A stretch of 47,740 nt of DNA from Bacillota bacterium (GTDB lineage: Bacteria > Bacillota > Sulfobacillia > RBS10-35 > JAJYVN01): assembly GCA_021791815.1 (NCBI GenBank), contig JAJYVV010000007.1, positions 1 to 47,740 of the forward strand, written 5' to 3'. Of the stretch, positions 25,406 to 32,522 are shown one piece after another; the first letter of the stretch is position 1; each line of letters opens with the position of its first letter. The position numbers and the translations under genes were made by a program. The notes below the pieces were generated by a model, which ran no database searches, was not told the origin of the DNA, and saw nothing but the letters and a program-made list of their open reading frames with translations.

Positions 25406-25747
25406 GTGCAGTCCCAGGCGCGCACGCCCGCAACGCCGGACGATGCGGCCGAACTGCGCGCGAAGTTCTTCCACGGCCTGGCGCACCCGGTGCGGTTGCG
25501 CATCGTCCTGCACCTGCTGGACGGTGAGAAGAACGTCGGGGCCCTCATGCAGCTCTTGGGCCTGAAGCAGGCGCACGTGTCCAACCACCTGGCGTGTCTC
25601 CGCTGGTGTGGGTTCGTCACCGCGCGCCAGGAGGGCCGCAACATCTACTACACCGTCACCGACCCGCGCGTGCGGGAGATCCTTCGCCTCGGTCAGGCGG
25701 TCGTCGCGGACAACGCCGAGCGCATCGCGGCGTGCACGCGCATGTAG
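25406..25747 (+). CDS. ArsR/SmtB-family metal-responsive repressor, CmtR-like
   Basis: 113 residues from GTG 25406, chosen because GGAGG (25394-25398) is 7 bases upstream; an ATG at 25376 would lie inside the operator. Winged helix with KFFHGLAHPVRLRIVLHLL and recognition helix KQAHVSNHLACLRWCGFV. Two Cys in that helix (C64, C68) and a C-terminal Cys (C110) have the same spacing as Cys57, Cys61 and Cys102 of Mycobacterium tuberculosis CmtR, a Cd/Pb sensor. Soft-metal sensing, here probably Hg(II), is inferred from this and from merA downstream. It likely represses its own operon through the palindrome at 25372-25381. Confidence 0.88.
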   Translation: MQSQARTPATPDDAAELRAKFFHGLAHPVRLRIVLHLLDGEKNVGALMQLLGLKQAHVSNHLACLRWCGFVTARQEGRNIYYTVTDPRVREILRLGQAVVADNAERIAACTRM

Positions 25748-25760
25748 GGAGGGCTGGTGG

Positions 25761-26000
25761 ATGGACCGAGACCCGCCGGGACCAGGGCACGCCGGCCAAC
25801 CCGCCGACTGGGGACTGCGGATGGCGATTCCGCTGGTGCTGCTCTGCTGCGGCGGCCCGGTGCTGGTGGGACTCCTGGGGGCGGGCGCTCGGGCCGCTGC
25901 CTGCTGCCCCCCGGCCTCCGAAGTGCGCCGCGCCGCGGGAACGGCGGGAACCCCTGCACCGGAGTCCGCCTTGGTCGGCCGGCCCGCACGGAAACCGTGA
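25761..26000 (+). CDS. Small Cys-rich LCCGGP membrane protein (possible mercury-handling protein)
   Basis: 79 residues. ATG 25761 has GGAGGG 7 bases upstream and starts 13 bases after arsR. One hydrophobic segment (about 20-47) carries vicinal cysteines C29-C30 in LLCCGGPVLVGLLGAG, and a second pair C48-C49 sits at its end. This recalls the Cys pairs of MerT/MerF mercury transporters (CCxxP), but the protein is shorter and not a clear member. The tail is Pro/Ala-rich. It lies between an ArsR sensor and MerA, as a Hg(II) importer would. A related protein is encoded at 28478. Confidence 0.65.
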   Translation: MDRDPPGPGHAGQPADWGLRMAIPLVLLCCGGPVLVGLLGAGARAAACCPPASEVRRAAGTAGTPAPESALVGRPARKP

Positions 26001-26075
26001 ACATGCCGATGGCTGTGCGGGTCGACGGCCGGTTCCGGATGGTGTCGGGCCCACGCAAGAAAGGATGATGGCCCG

Positions 26076-27731
26076 ATGACCCAACGATTGCGGATGCGCA
26101 TCGCGGGCATGACGTGCACCGATTGCGAACACCATGTGACGGTCGCGCTGGAAGGCGCCGGCGCCACGGATGTCCGGGCGAGCTTCCGCCGGGGGGAAGC
26201 CCTCCTCACGGCCCCCGCGGGCATCGAGACGGAAGCCCTGACGGCGGCCGTGGCGGCCGCGGGGTACAGGCCGGGGGCGACGGAACCCGTCGAGGACCCC
26301 GCCCCACCACGCGCTGCGCGCACGGGCCCTCGGGGGCGGGGCGCCTTCGACCTGGCCATCATCGGCTCCGGGGGCGCCGCCTTCTCCGCCGCCATCCACG
26401 CGCGGGACGCCGGTGCCCACGTCGTGATGATCGAGCGCGGCACGATCGGCGGCACCTGCGTCAACATCGGCTGCGTGCCCTCGAAGACGCTACTCCGCGC
26501 CGGGGACATTCATCACTCGGCGGGCCACCACCCGTTCGCCGGCCTCGCCACCCAGGCCGGGCCCGTGCAGATGGGCCGACTGACGGCGCAGAAGGACCAA
26601 TTGGTCGGCGAACTCCGGCAGCACAAATATGAGGACCTCATCGACGACTACGGCTGGGAACTCATCCGCGGTGAGGCCGCTTTCGTGGATGCCCGCACGC
26701 TCCAGGTCGGTGAGCGCCGGATCCAGGCCAAGGCCTTCGTGCTCGCCACCGGCGCCCGCCCCGCCGTACCCGACATCCCGGGGTTGGCCGAGGCTGGTTA
26801 CCTCACCAGCACGACCGCCCTCGCCTTGGACCACGTGCCCGAGAGCGTGGCCGTGATCGGCTCCGGCTACATCGCCCTGGAACTGGGCCAGCTGCTGCGG
26901 CGTCTCGGGGCGAGGGTCACCCTGCTGCAGCGCAGTCCCAGCCTGCTGAAGTCCTATGACCCGGAGATCGGCGAGGCCATGACCGGCGTCCTCGCCGATG
27001 AGGGCATCGAACGGATCACCGGCGTGCGCTACCTCCGGGTCGACGGCGGACGGGATGGCCGGCGCGTCCACCTGGACGTGGCAGGTACGGCGCGCACGGT
27101 GGAGTCGGCCGAAATCCTCGTGGCGACGGGACGCCAACCCAATACCGAGGCGCTGCACCTGGACCGGGTGGGCGTACGGATCGATGCCCGTGCCGCGATC
27201 CCGGTGGATGGCGAGCTGCGCACGCACATCCCGCACATCCTCGCCGCGGGCGATGTGACGGCGGGCCCGCAGTTCGTCTACGTGGCCGCCTACGAGGGAG
27301 GCCTCGCCGCGGACAACGCCCTGGGGGCCCACCGGCAGGCGGACCTGCGCGTCGTGCCGGCCGTGACCTTCACCTCGCCGGCGATTGCCACCGTCGGGCT
27401 CACCGAGGCTGCGGCGCGCGCGGCCGGGTACGACGTCAAGGCCTCCGTGCTGCCGCTCTCCGCCGTGCCGCGCGCGCTGGTCAACCGGGACACCCGCGGC
27501 GTGTTCAAGCTGGTGGCCGACGCCGGCAGCGACCAGGTGCTCGGGGCACACATCGTCGCGGAGAACGCCGGAGACGCCATCTATGCGGCCACGCTGGCCG
27601 TGAAGTTTCACCTGACGGTGGCCGACCTGACCGAGACCATGGTTCCGTACCTGACCATGGCCGAAGGGCTCAAGCTCGCCGCCCAGACCTTCGGGCGGGA
27701 CGTGAACAAGCTCTCCTGCTGCGCGGGATGA
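26076..27731 (+). CDS. merA: Mercuric reductase with N-terminal metal-binding domain
   Basis: 551 residues. It reduces Hg(II) to volatile Hg(0) with NADPH and FAD in the cytoplasm. An HMA/MerP-like domain (about 1-70) carries GMTCTDCEHH (C14, C17). The FAD domain has IGSGGAAFSAAIHA and the redox-active GGTCVNIGCVPSK (C128, C133). The NAD(P) domain has VAVIGSGYIALELGQLLRRLG. The second FAD motif is HILAAGDVTAGPQFVYVAAYEGG. The C-terminus KLSCCAG supplies the vicinal Cys548-Cys549 that hand Hg(II) to the active site and are diagnostic for MerA. It overlaps or precedes a membrane protein gene by few bases. Confidence 0.95.
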   Translation: MTQRLRMRIAGMTCTDCEHHVTVALEGAGATDVRASFRRGEALLTAPAGIETEALTAAVAAAGYRPGATEPVEDPAPPRAARTGPRGRGAFDLAIIGSGGAAFSAAIHARDAGAHVVMIERGTIGGTCVNIGCVPSKTLLRAGDIHHSAGHHPFAGLATQAGPVQMGRLTAQKDQLVGELRQHKYEDLIDDYGWELIRGEAAFVDARTLQVGERRIQAKAFVLATGARPAVPDIPGLAEAGYLTSTTALALDHVPESVAVIGSGYIALELGQLLRRLGARVTLLQRSPSLLKSYDPEIGEAMTGVLADEGIERITGVRYLRVDGGRDGRRVHLDVAGTARTVESAEILVATGRQPNTEALHLDRVGVRIDARAAIPVDGELRTHIPHILAAGDVTAGPQFVYVAAYEGGLAADNALGAHRQADLRVVPAVTFTSPAIATVGLTEAAARAAGYDVKASVLPLSAVPRALVNRDTRGVFKLVADAGSDQVLGAHIVAENAGDAIYAATLAVKFHLTVADLTETMVPYLTMAEGLKLAAQTFGRDVNKLSCCAG

Positions 27732-27832
27732 CCGGGATCCGGCGTGGGCCGTCGCATGGGCTGGGCCGCGCGGCGCGCACCCGAGGAGGGACACGCCGCC
27801 GACCCCCGGCCGGAAGGGGAGGCCGGGCACCG

Positions 27833-28360
27833 GTGCGAGGGTTCCGGCTGCCGAGGTCGGTCCAGCGACTGCAGACGGCCGACGCCGCCTGGTGGTCGCG
27901 CTGGATCCCCGTCGTCTTCGTCCCGGTCGTGGTGGCCGCGACGCATCTGGTCGCGGCATCCTCTGTGCCGCTGCGCTTCCTGTTGGTGCCCCCGCTCGCC
28001 GTGCTGGCCGAGCGCGGAGCTGCCGCGCCCCGCGGCCCGACGGCACGGTTTCCATCCATGGTCGTCGCGCCCTCCGTCGGGGCGCTGCTGGGCACGGCGG
28101 CCTCGGTTGCCATGGGCCCCACGGTGGCCGCCTTTTTCCTCCTGACCCTGGCCATGATGCTGCTGTTGCGCCTCGGGCGCTGGCAACTGCCGCCAGCCCT
28201 GGCCATCGCGCTGCTGGCGTTGGTCCTCCGGCTGCACACCTTCTGGTATCCGCTGGACGTGGCGGGTGCCACCTCGGCGCTCTGGCTGTGTGTCCGCGGG
28301 CTCGGTCGGCTGCACCACCGGCTGCGCCTGGACCCCGGGCCGACCCCCGATGCTCCCTGA
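27833..28360 (+). CDS. Polytopic membrane protein after merA (distant HPP-family resemblance)
   Basis: 175 residues from GTG 27833, which has GGGGAGG 10 bases upstream; a start at ATG 27728 overlapping the merA stop would add 35 Arg/Gly-rich residues. About five hydrophobic segments. The pattern RFPSMVVAPSVGALLGT...AAFFLLTLAMMLLLRLGRWQLPPALAIALLALVL is loosely like the HPP family (LPPALA near the end of a helix), but HPP itself is absent. Not confidently recognised. Its place in the merA operon suggests a transport or membrane role in metal stress. Confidence 0.6.
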   Translation: MRGFRLPRSVQRLQTADAAWWSRWIPVVFVPVVVAATHLVAASSVPLRFLLVPPLAVLAERGAAAPRGPTARFPSMVVAPSVGALLGTAASVAMGPTVAAFFLLTLAMMLLLRLGRWQLPPALAIALLALVLRLHTFWYPLDVAGATSALWLCVRGLGRLHHRLRLDPGPTPDAP

Positions 28361-28397
28361 GCAGCGCTGGGGGGCGGGCGCGCCAGACACAGGGGCC

Positions 28398-28427
28398 TTG
28401 CCCCATGGGCACTATGTGGCTTAGTGT
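28398..28427 (+). promoter_or_regulatory. Promoter with BlaI-type palindromic operator
   Basis: TTGCCC (28398-28403), an 18-base spacer and TAGTGT (28422-28427) form a promoter. The palindrome CACTATGTGGCTTAGTG (28410-28426) lies across its spacer and -10. The same half-sites CACTA and TAGTG with 7 bases between recur upstream of blaI at 31653-31669. Binding here would block the small-membrane-protein/thioredoxin/ccdA operon. Confidence 0.65.
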
Positions 28428-28477
28428 AGAGGCGCGGGTGTGGGCGGACGCCTTCGGCCCGCGGGAGGGATGCCGGC

Positions 28478-28762
28478 GTGGGAAGGAACAGCCCTGGACA
28501 GGAACCGGAAGGCGGCCGCTTCGCCTGGTGGACCCTGTTGCTCGCGCTACCCGCCGTGGCGCTGTGCTGCGGCGGTCCCCTGCTCCTGGCCGCAGGGGGC
28601 GCGGCGCTCGCCGCGGCCGCCGCCTGGGTCCGAGGCTACGGCGGGCTCGCGCTGCTGGCGGCGGCAGGCGTGCTTGCCGCCCTCTGGTGGGCGCGGCGGC
28701 GCGGTGGCGCGGGGCAGACGCGCCGGTCGCAGATCGCCCCGCACAGGGGTGGTGCGCGATGA
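28478..28762 (+). CDS. Second small LCCGGP membrane protein
   Basis: 94 residues. GTG 28478 has GGGAGGG 8 bases upstream. Two hydrophobic segments (about 16-49 and 54-70) are followed by a positively charged tail. The first has ALCCGGPLLLAAGGAAL with vicinal C30-C31, closely matching LCCGGPVLVGLLGAG in the 25761 protein, so the two are related. MerT/MerF-like handling of a soft metal or thiol is possible. It is first in a BlaI-type operon with a thioredoxin-like lipoprotein, overlapping its start (ATGA), and CcdA. Confidence 0.65.
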   Translation: MGRNSPGQEPEGGRFAWWTLLLALPAVALCCGGPLLLAAGGAALAAAAAWVRGYGGLALLAAAGVLAALWWARRRGGAGQTRRSQIAPHRGGAR

Positions 28763-29331
28763 AGGCAGGGGGGCGTTCCCGCCGGTGGGCGAGGCTGGTG
28801 GGGATCCTCGCGGCGGGTGCCCTGCTGGCCGGCTGCGCGACCGCGGCCGCGCCCACAGCGGCCACGCCACCCACCGCGGCAGCCGTACCGCTGCCGACGG
28901 CACCCGCCTTCCAGGTGCGCGATGTCCAGGGGCAGACCGTCGCGGTGCCCGCCGGCAGGCCGGTGGTCCTGCTCTTCGGGGCGGCCAGCGGCTGCGCCAG
29001 CTGCGCCGTGAGCGAGCAGCAGATGGCCCAGGTCTACCCGCAGTTCCGGCACCAGGCGGAATTCGTCACCGTGGACGTCACGCCAGGGGACACCAGGGCG
29101 GCCGTGCTCAGCTTCGCCCAGCAGCTCGGCGCCTCCTGGCCGGCCGTGCTGGCCCAGGGCACCAACCTCCTGACGCTCTACCACATCACCGCGCTGGACA
29201 CGATGTATGTCCTCAACTCCCGGGGCCAGATCGTCGCCCACTCGGACGCGGGCCTCTCGCCCGCACAGTTGCGGGCCGCCCTGCAGCGGGCCCTGCAGCC
29301 GGCCGGCGGCAGCGGCACGGTGAGCGCCTGA
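28759..29331 (+). CDS. Thioredoxin-like lipoprotein (TlpA/SCO-like)
   Basis: 190 residues. ATG 28759 overlaps the previous stop. Lipobox LLAGC (C26), an Ala/Thr/Pro linker, then a thioredoxin-fold domain starting PAFQVRDVQGQTVAVPAG, with active site GCASC (C79, C82) in place of the usual WCxxC. The rest of the domain (FVTVDVTPGD, YVLNSRGQIVAH) is typical of extracytoplasmic TlpA/SCO proteins. It is a paralogue of the 31866 protein (shared DVQGQTV, WPAVL.QG, LYH). CcdA, encoded 31 bases downstream, probably supplies its electrons. Confidence 0.83.
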   Translation: MKAGGRSRRWARLVGILAAGALLAGCATAAAPTAATPPTAAAVPLPTAPAFQVRDVQGQTVAVPAGRPVVLLFGAASGCASCAVSEQQMAQVYPQFRHQAEFVTVDVTPGDTRAAVLSFAQQLGASWPAVLAQGTNLLTLYHITALDTMYVLNSRGQIVAHSDAGLSPAQLRAALQRALQPAGGSGTVSA

Positions 29332-29362
29332 TGGCGGCAACGGCCCGCCGGGCGGTGGCGCG

Positions 29363-30067
29363 ATGAACGGCGTGCCGGCCGGACTGCTCTTCGCGGCGGG
29401 GGCGGCGGCGGCGTTCAACCCCTGCGGGGTGGCGATGCTGCCCGGCTACCTCGCCTTCCTCCTCGGCCAGGGAACCGGGACGGACCGCCCCCGCCTCTGG
29501 AGCGGGGTCTGGGCCGGCCTGATCATGACGGCCGGGTTTCTCACGGTCTTTGCCGTCCTGGGGCTGGTCGGTACGGGGTTGGGCCAGGTGCTGGGCGGAT
29601 GGCTGCGCTGGGCCACGGTGCTGATCGGCGTGGCGCTGGTGGCGGCGGGCATCTGGCAGGGCCTGGGCCGCACGCTGCCGGGGCTCGTTGGCGCCGAGCG
29701 GCTGGCGGGGGCCATCGGCCAGACCGGCCCCGGGCGCGGCTTCGTGGCCGTCTACATCTACGGCCTGGCGTACGCCGTGGCCTCGCTCGGCTGCGCGCTG
29801 CCCCTGTTTCTGGCGCTGGTCGCCGGCACGGCCAGCAGCGCCTCGGCGCTCGGGGGCGCGGAGGCGTTCCTCGCCTACGCCGGGGGCATGGGGCTGGTGG
29901 CCACGGTCCTGTCCGCGGCGGCCGTCGGGTCGCGCGAGGCGCTGGCGACGCGCTTGGCCGCCTGGATGCCGTTGGTGCAGCGGGCCAGCGCCGTGGTGAT
30001 GGGCGCCGTCGGTCTCTACCTCGTGTACTACTGGCTGCTCGGCCCCGGCGCGTTGCGGGTGGTGTGA
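29363..30067 (+). CDS. ccdA: CcdA-type cytochrome c biogenesis / disulfide-transfer membrane protein
   Basis: 234 residues, six hydrophobic segments. The two redox cysteines expected of CcdA/DsbD-beta are C21 in FNPCGVAMLPGYLAFLLG and C144 in ASLGCALPLFL, each near the start of a three-helix repeat. CcdA carries reducing equivalents from cytoplasmic thioredoxin across the membrane to extracytoplasmic thioredoxin-like partners. The partner here is the lipoprotein encoded just upstream. It has no haem-ligation genes (resB/resC) nearby, so the operon looks specialised for thiol chemistry. Confidence 0.9.
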   Translation: MNGVPAGLLFAAGAAAAFNPCGVAMLPGYLAFLLGQGTGTDRPRLWSGVWAGLIMTAGFLTVFAVLGLVGTGLGQVLGGWLRWATVLIGVALVAAGIWQGLGRTLPGLVGAERLAGAIGQTGPGRGFVAVYIYGLAYAVASLGCALPLFLALVAGTASSASALGGAEAFLAYAGGMGLVATVLSAAAVGSREALATRLAAWMPLVQRASAVVMGAVGLYLVYYWLLGPGALRVV

Positions 30068-30069
30068 GG

Positions 30070-30095
30070 GTCCGCCACCCTGGCGTTGGCGGGAC
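30070..30095 (+). terminator. Weak hairpin after ccdA
   Basis: GTCCGCCA (30070-30077) pairs with TGGCGGGAC (30087-30095) with one bulged G. It follows the ccdA stop and lies before the convergent M56 gene. No T-run follows. Confidence 0.3.
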
Positions 30096-30248
30096 GGACT
30101 CGGACCGGGCGGGAGTGGGGCAAGGTGGCTGGCGCGGGCACTCCGGCGGAGATCCGGCCGCGACGCCTCGGGCGCGGCGCGCTCCTGGCCGGGGCGGGAG
30201 GCATGGGCGCCTCCTGCTGAGCCGGAGCCAGGGCGGCCCGCGTACGGT

Positions 30249-31124
30249 TCACCGAACAAGGACCGATAGCGCGCAGGCGGCCAGCACCGACCAGACGGCC
30301 GCGCAGCCCAGCACCGCCCCACCCGTGGCGCGCAGGTGCCGCGGACGCTCGGGGGGCGGGAGCGCCCGCGGGAAGGCTGCGATCTGGGCGACGCGCGGCC
30401 CGAGACCACCGCGGGCCGCACCCATCATCCCAAGCACCGGCGTCCACCCTGCGGAGGCGTGCCCGGGGACGGAGGCCAGCCTGTGCAGGGCCGAAGCCAG
30501 GGGCCGCGGTCCGACCTGCTCCATGGCAAAGGCGTCGGCGGCCAGCTCCGTGGCCAGCGCGAAGGCCTGCAGCAGGCGGCGGGCCGGCGCCAGCCAGAGG
30601 AACGCGGCGCAGGCGGCCTGTGCCACCCAGAGCCGCAACGGATCGCGGCGGAGCACGTGGTGCCGCTCGTGCGCCAGCACGGCCGCCAGTTCCGCATCCT
30701 TCAGATGCTCCACCAGACCGCGCGAGAGCACCACGGTGGGCCGCACAAAGCCGCGTGTCAGCGCCCAGGGCCGCTCGTCGGCCGCCAGGACGAAGCGCCC
30801 GCTCCATCCCCGCGGCGTCGCGGCCGCGGGGACCGCGACGGGTACGCAGGCTGTGGGGAAGCGCAGCGCGCCGGCCACCGCCGTGCGCCACCACTGGCGG
30901 GCCAGGACCAAACCGACGGCAGCGGCGATGCCGACGCAGGCGCCCGTGCCGAGGCGGAGGCCCCAGCAGGCCACCGCCGCCTGGTGCGCCGTCGCCAGGG
31001 TGCGCAGGAGCCAGAAGCAGGGCGGGAGATGGCGCGCGGTCCGTCCCGCGGCGACGCCTCCCGCCAGGGCGATCGTGCTGCCCGCCGCGAGCCAGCGCCA
31101 CACGGCGTCGGCGCGGCGGCGCAT
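30249..31124 (-). CDS. M56-family (BlaR1-like) membrane metallopeptidase lacking a sensor domain
   Basis: 291 residues. Hydrophobic segments at about 12-26, 58-76, 165-182 and 265-290. The gluzincin motif is AHERHH (152-156) with a later E193 (ATELAAD), as in BlaR1/MecR1. Those sensors are nearly twice as long and end in a penicillin-binding domain. This one stops right after the last membrane helix, so it cannot sense beta-lactams in that way. It starts 13 bases after blaI and probably cleaves or inactivates BlaI in response to an unknown signal. The many cysteines (C35, C53, C63, C93, C171, C274, C284) could take part in sensing. Confidence 0.85.
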   Translation of the reverse strand: MRRRADAVWRWLAAGSTIALAGGVAAGRTARHLPPCFWLLRTLATAHQAAVACWGLRLGTGACVGIAAAVGLVLARQWWRTAVAGALRFPTACVPVAVPAAATPRGWSGRFVLAADERPWALTRGFVRPTVVLSRGLVEHLKDAELAAVLAHERHHVLRRDPLRLWVAQAACAAFLWLAPARRLLQAFALATELAADAFAMEQVGPRPLASALHRLASVPGHASAGWTPVLGMMGAARGGLGPRVAQIAAFPRALPPPERPRHLRATGGAVLGCAAVWSVLAACALSVLVR

Positions 31125-31137
31125 CTCGCGGTAAGCC

Positions 31138-31584
31138 TCACTGCGGCCCGTCGGCGCCGCCCTCCCCCTGCTCCAGCCATCGGCGCAGCCGGTCCAGGCT
31201 GGCGGGGTCCTCCTCGCGCAACACGTCGAGGAATTGGGCGACGGCCAGCGGCCCGAAGTCGCGCACCAGACCCTGAGCCACCTCGCGCGTCACCTGGCCG
31301 ACAAAGGCCTCGCGGCTGACGCGGGCCCGGTAGCGATACGCGCGGTCGCCTTCGCCGCGGCTGCGCTCGAGGCAGCCCTTGGCCACCAGGTTGTTCATCA
31401 CCGTCATCACCGCGTTGAACGAAAGGGGGCGCTCGGGAGCGAGCGCCGCGCGCACCTCGGCGATGCTGCGCGGCTCGCCCCGGCCCCAGAAGATCTCCAT
31501 GACGGCGGCCTCGATGCCGCCGAGCACGCGTTCCATGCCGCGTTCCTTCAGGCGGAAGGCATGCACCGCCGGCCGACCCGCCAT
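31138..31584 (-). CDS. blaI: BlaI/MecI/CopY-family repressor
   Basis: 148 residues from ATG 31584. The winged helix (about 20-90) shows GGIEAAVMEIFWGRGEPRSIAEV, the recognition helix region SFNAVMTVMNNLVAKGCLER and the wing GDRAYRYRARVSREAF. The C-terminal helices are the dimer and cleavage region. The family binds palindromes and is removed by proteolysis through M56 sensors. The palindromes at 28410-28426 and 31653-31669 are its likely operators, which predicts control of itself, the thioredoxin gene next door and the small-membrane-protein/ccdA operon. The symbol denotes the family, not a beta-lactamase function. Confidence 0.9.
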   Translation of the reverse strand: MAGRPAVHAFRLKERGMERVLGGIEAAVMEIFWGRGEPRSIAEVRAALAPERPLSFNAVMTVMNNLVAKGCLERSRGEGDRAYRYRARVSREAFVGQVTREVAQGLVRDFGPLAVAQFLDVLREEDPASLDRLRRWLEQGEGGADGPQ

Positions 31585-31633
31585 CTCCCATCATCCCCCA
31601 CACCGACCGGCGCTTGCGAGCACCCGGCCCCCT

Positions 31634-31670
31634 GACTATACTCCAGGGACAGCACTATGCGGCGTAGTGT
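31634..31670. promoter_or_regulatory. Divergent blaI/thioredoxin control region with BlaI-type operator
   Basis: The palindrome CACTATGCGGCGTAGTG (31653-31669) matches the one at 28410-28426 at both half-sites. On minus, TATAGT (31639-31634) is a good -10 for blaI, with the operator over its -35 area. On plus, TAGTGT (31665-31670) could be the -10 of the thioredoxin gene, though no good -35 is seen. A dimer bound here could repress both directions. Confidence 0.65.
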
Positions 31671-31865
31671 GGCCGGGGTTGGGCCGCGTGCGCCGGCGGC
31701 CTCCCGGTGGCGGGGTTTGCGTGACGGCGGAGTTGCCGGCGATGCAGCCGTGACCGGGCGCCGTCGCCGCGGCGGCCGGCGGGGTGCTGGTCCCCGCACC
31801 CGAGGGAAGCGGAGGGGCGTGCGGACCGGCGGCACCGCGGAGGACGACGTCCAGGAGGGCACACG

Positions 31866-32477
31866 ATGGGCAACCGGACGCACCCGGCCGCGCAAGGCGG
31901 GCGGGGCCAGGGCTATCGGGGCCGGGCCCGTCGCTCGCGGTCCGCCTGGTGGATCACCGGCACGGCCGTCGCAGCCGTCCTGGTCGCGGGGTGGCTCGGG
32001 TTCCGCGGTCATGGCACGGTGCGGGCGACCGGCGTGGTGGGCACAGCGCTCGGGGACACGGCCCCGTCCTTCTCGGTCCCGGACGTTCAGGGTCAAACGG
32101 TCACGCTGGCGGCCGGCAGGCCCACCCTGATGTATTTCGTGGCCGCGTGGTGCAGCAGCTGTGCGTACGGCGACACGCAGTTGCGGCAGGTCTACGACCG
32201 ATACGGCCACGCGGTGCGGCTCATCACCGTCGATGTGGACCCGCAGCAGGACACGCCCCAGATGGTGGCGGCGTTCGCCAAGAATTACGGGGGGCCGTGG
32301 CCGGCGGTCCTGGACCAGGGCCAGCGGCTGACGCAGCTCTACCACGTGATCAGCCTGGACTCCAGCTATCTGGTCAATGCGCAGGGCGTCATCGTCTATG
32401 CGGCGTCGGCGCCGCTGCCCGCGGCGGCATGGGACCGGCGGCTGCAGCCCCTGGTCTCGCAGGCCCGGAGCGCGTGA
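31866..32477 (+). CDS. Membrane-anchored thioredoxin-like protein (TlpA-like)
   Basis: 203 residues. ATG 31866 has GGAGGG about 8 bases upstream. A basic N-terminus, one membrane anchor (about 28-45), then a thioredoxin domain with GDTAPSFSVPDVQGQTV and active site WCSSC (C96, C99). It is a paralogue of the 28759 lipoprotein. It probably works outside the membrane, and CcdA is an obvious electron source. The divergent BlaI-type operator suggests common control with the ccdA operon. A ~190-base leader (31671-31865) precedes it. Confidence 0.85.
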   Translation: MGNRTHPAAQGGRGQGYRGRARRSRSAWWITGTAVAAVLVAGWLGFRGHGTVRATGVVGTALGDTAPSFSVPDVQGQTVTLAAGRPTLMYFVAAWCSSCAYGDTQLRQVYDRYGHAVRLITVDVDPQQDTPQMVAAFAKNYGGPWPAVLDQGQRLTQLYHVISLDSSYLVNAQGVIVYAASAPLPAAAWDRRLQPLVSQARSA

Positions 32478-32522
32478 TCCGGCGCGAGGTGATTCCCGTG
32501 CTACGCGGTGAAGGAGGTTGAC

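Noticed and set aside
30249-31584. Classical beta-lactam resistance regulator pair
   Set aside because: The M56 protein lacks the penicillin-binding domain, and no beta-lactamase or PBP gene lies near; shared operators point to redox genes.
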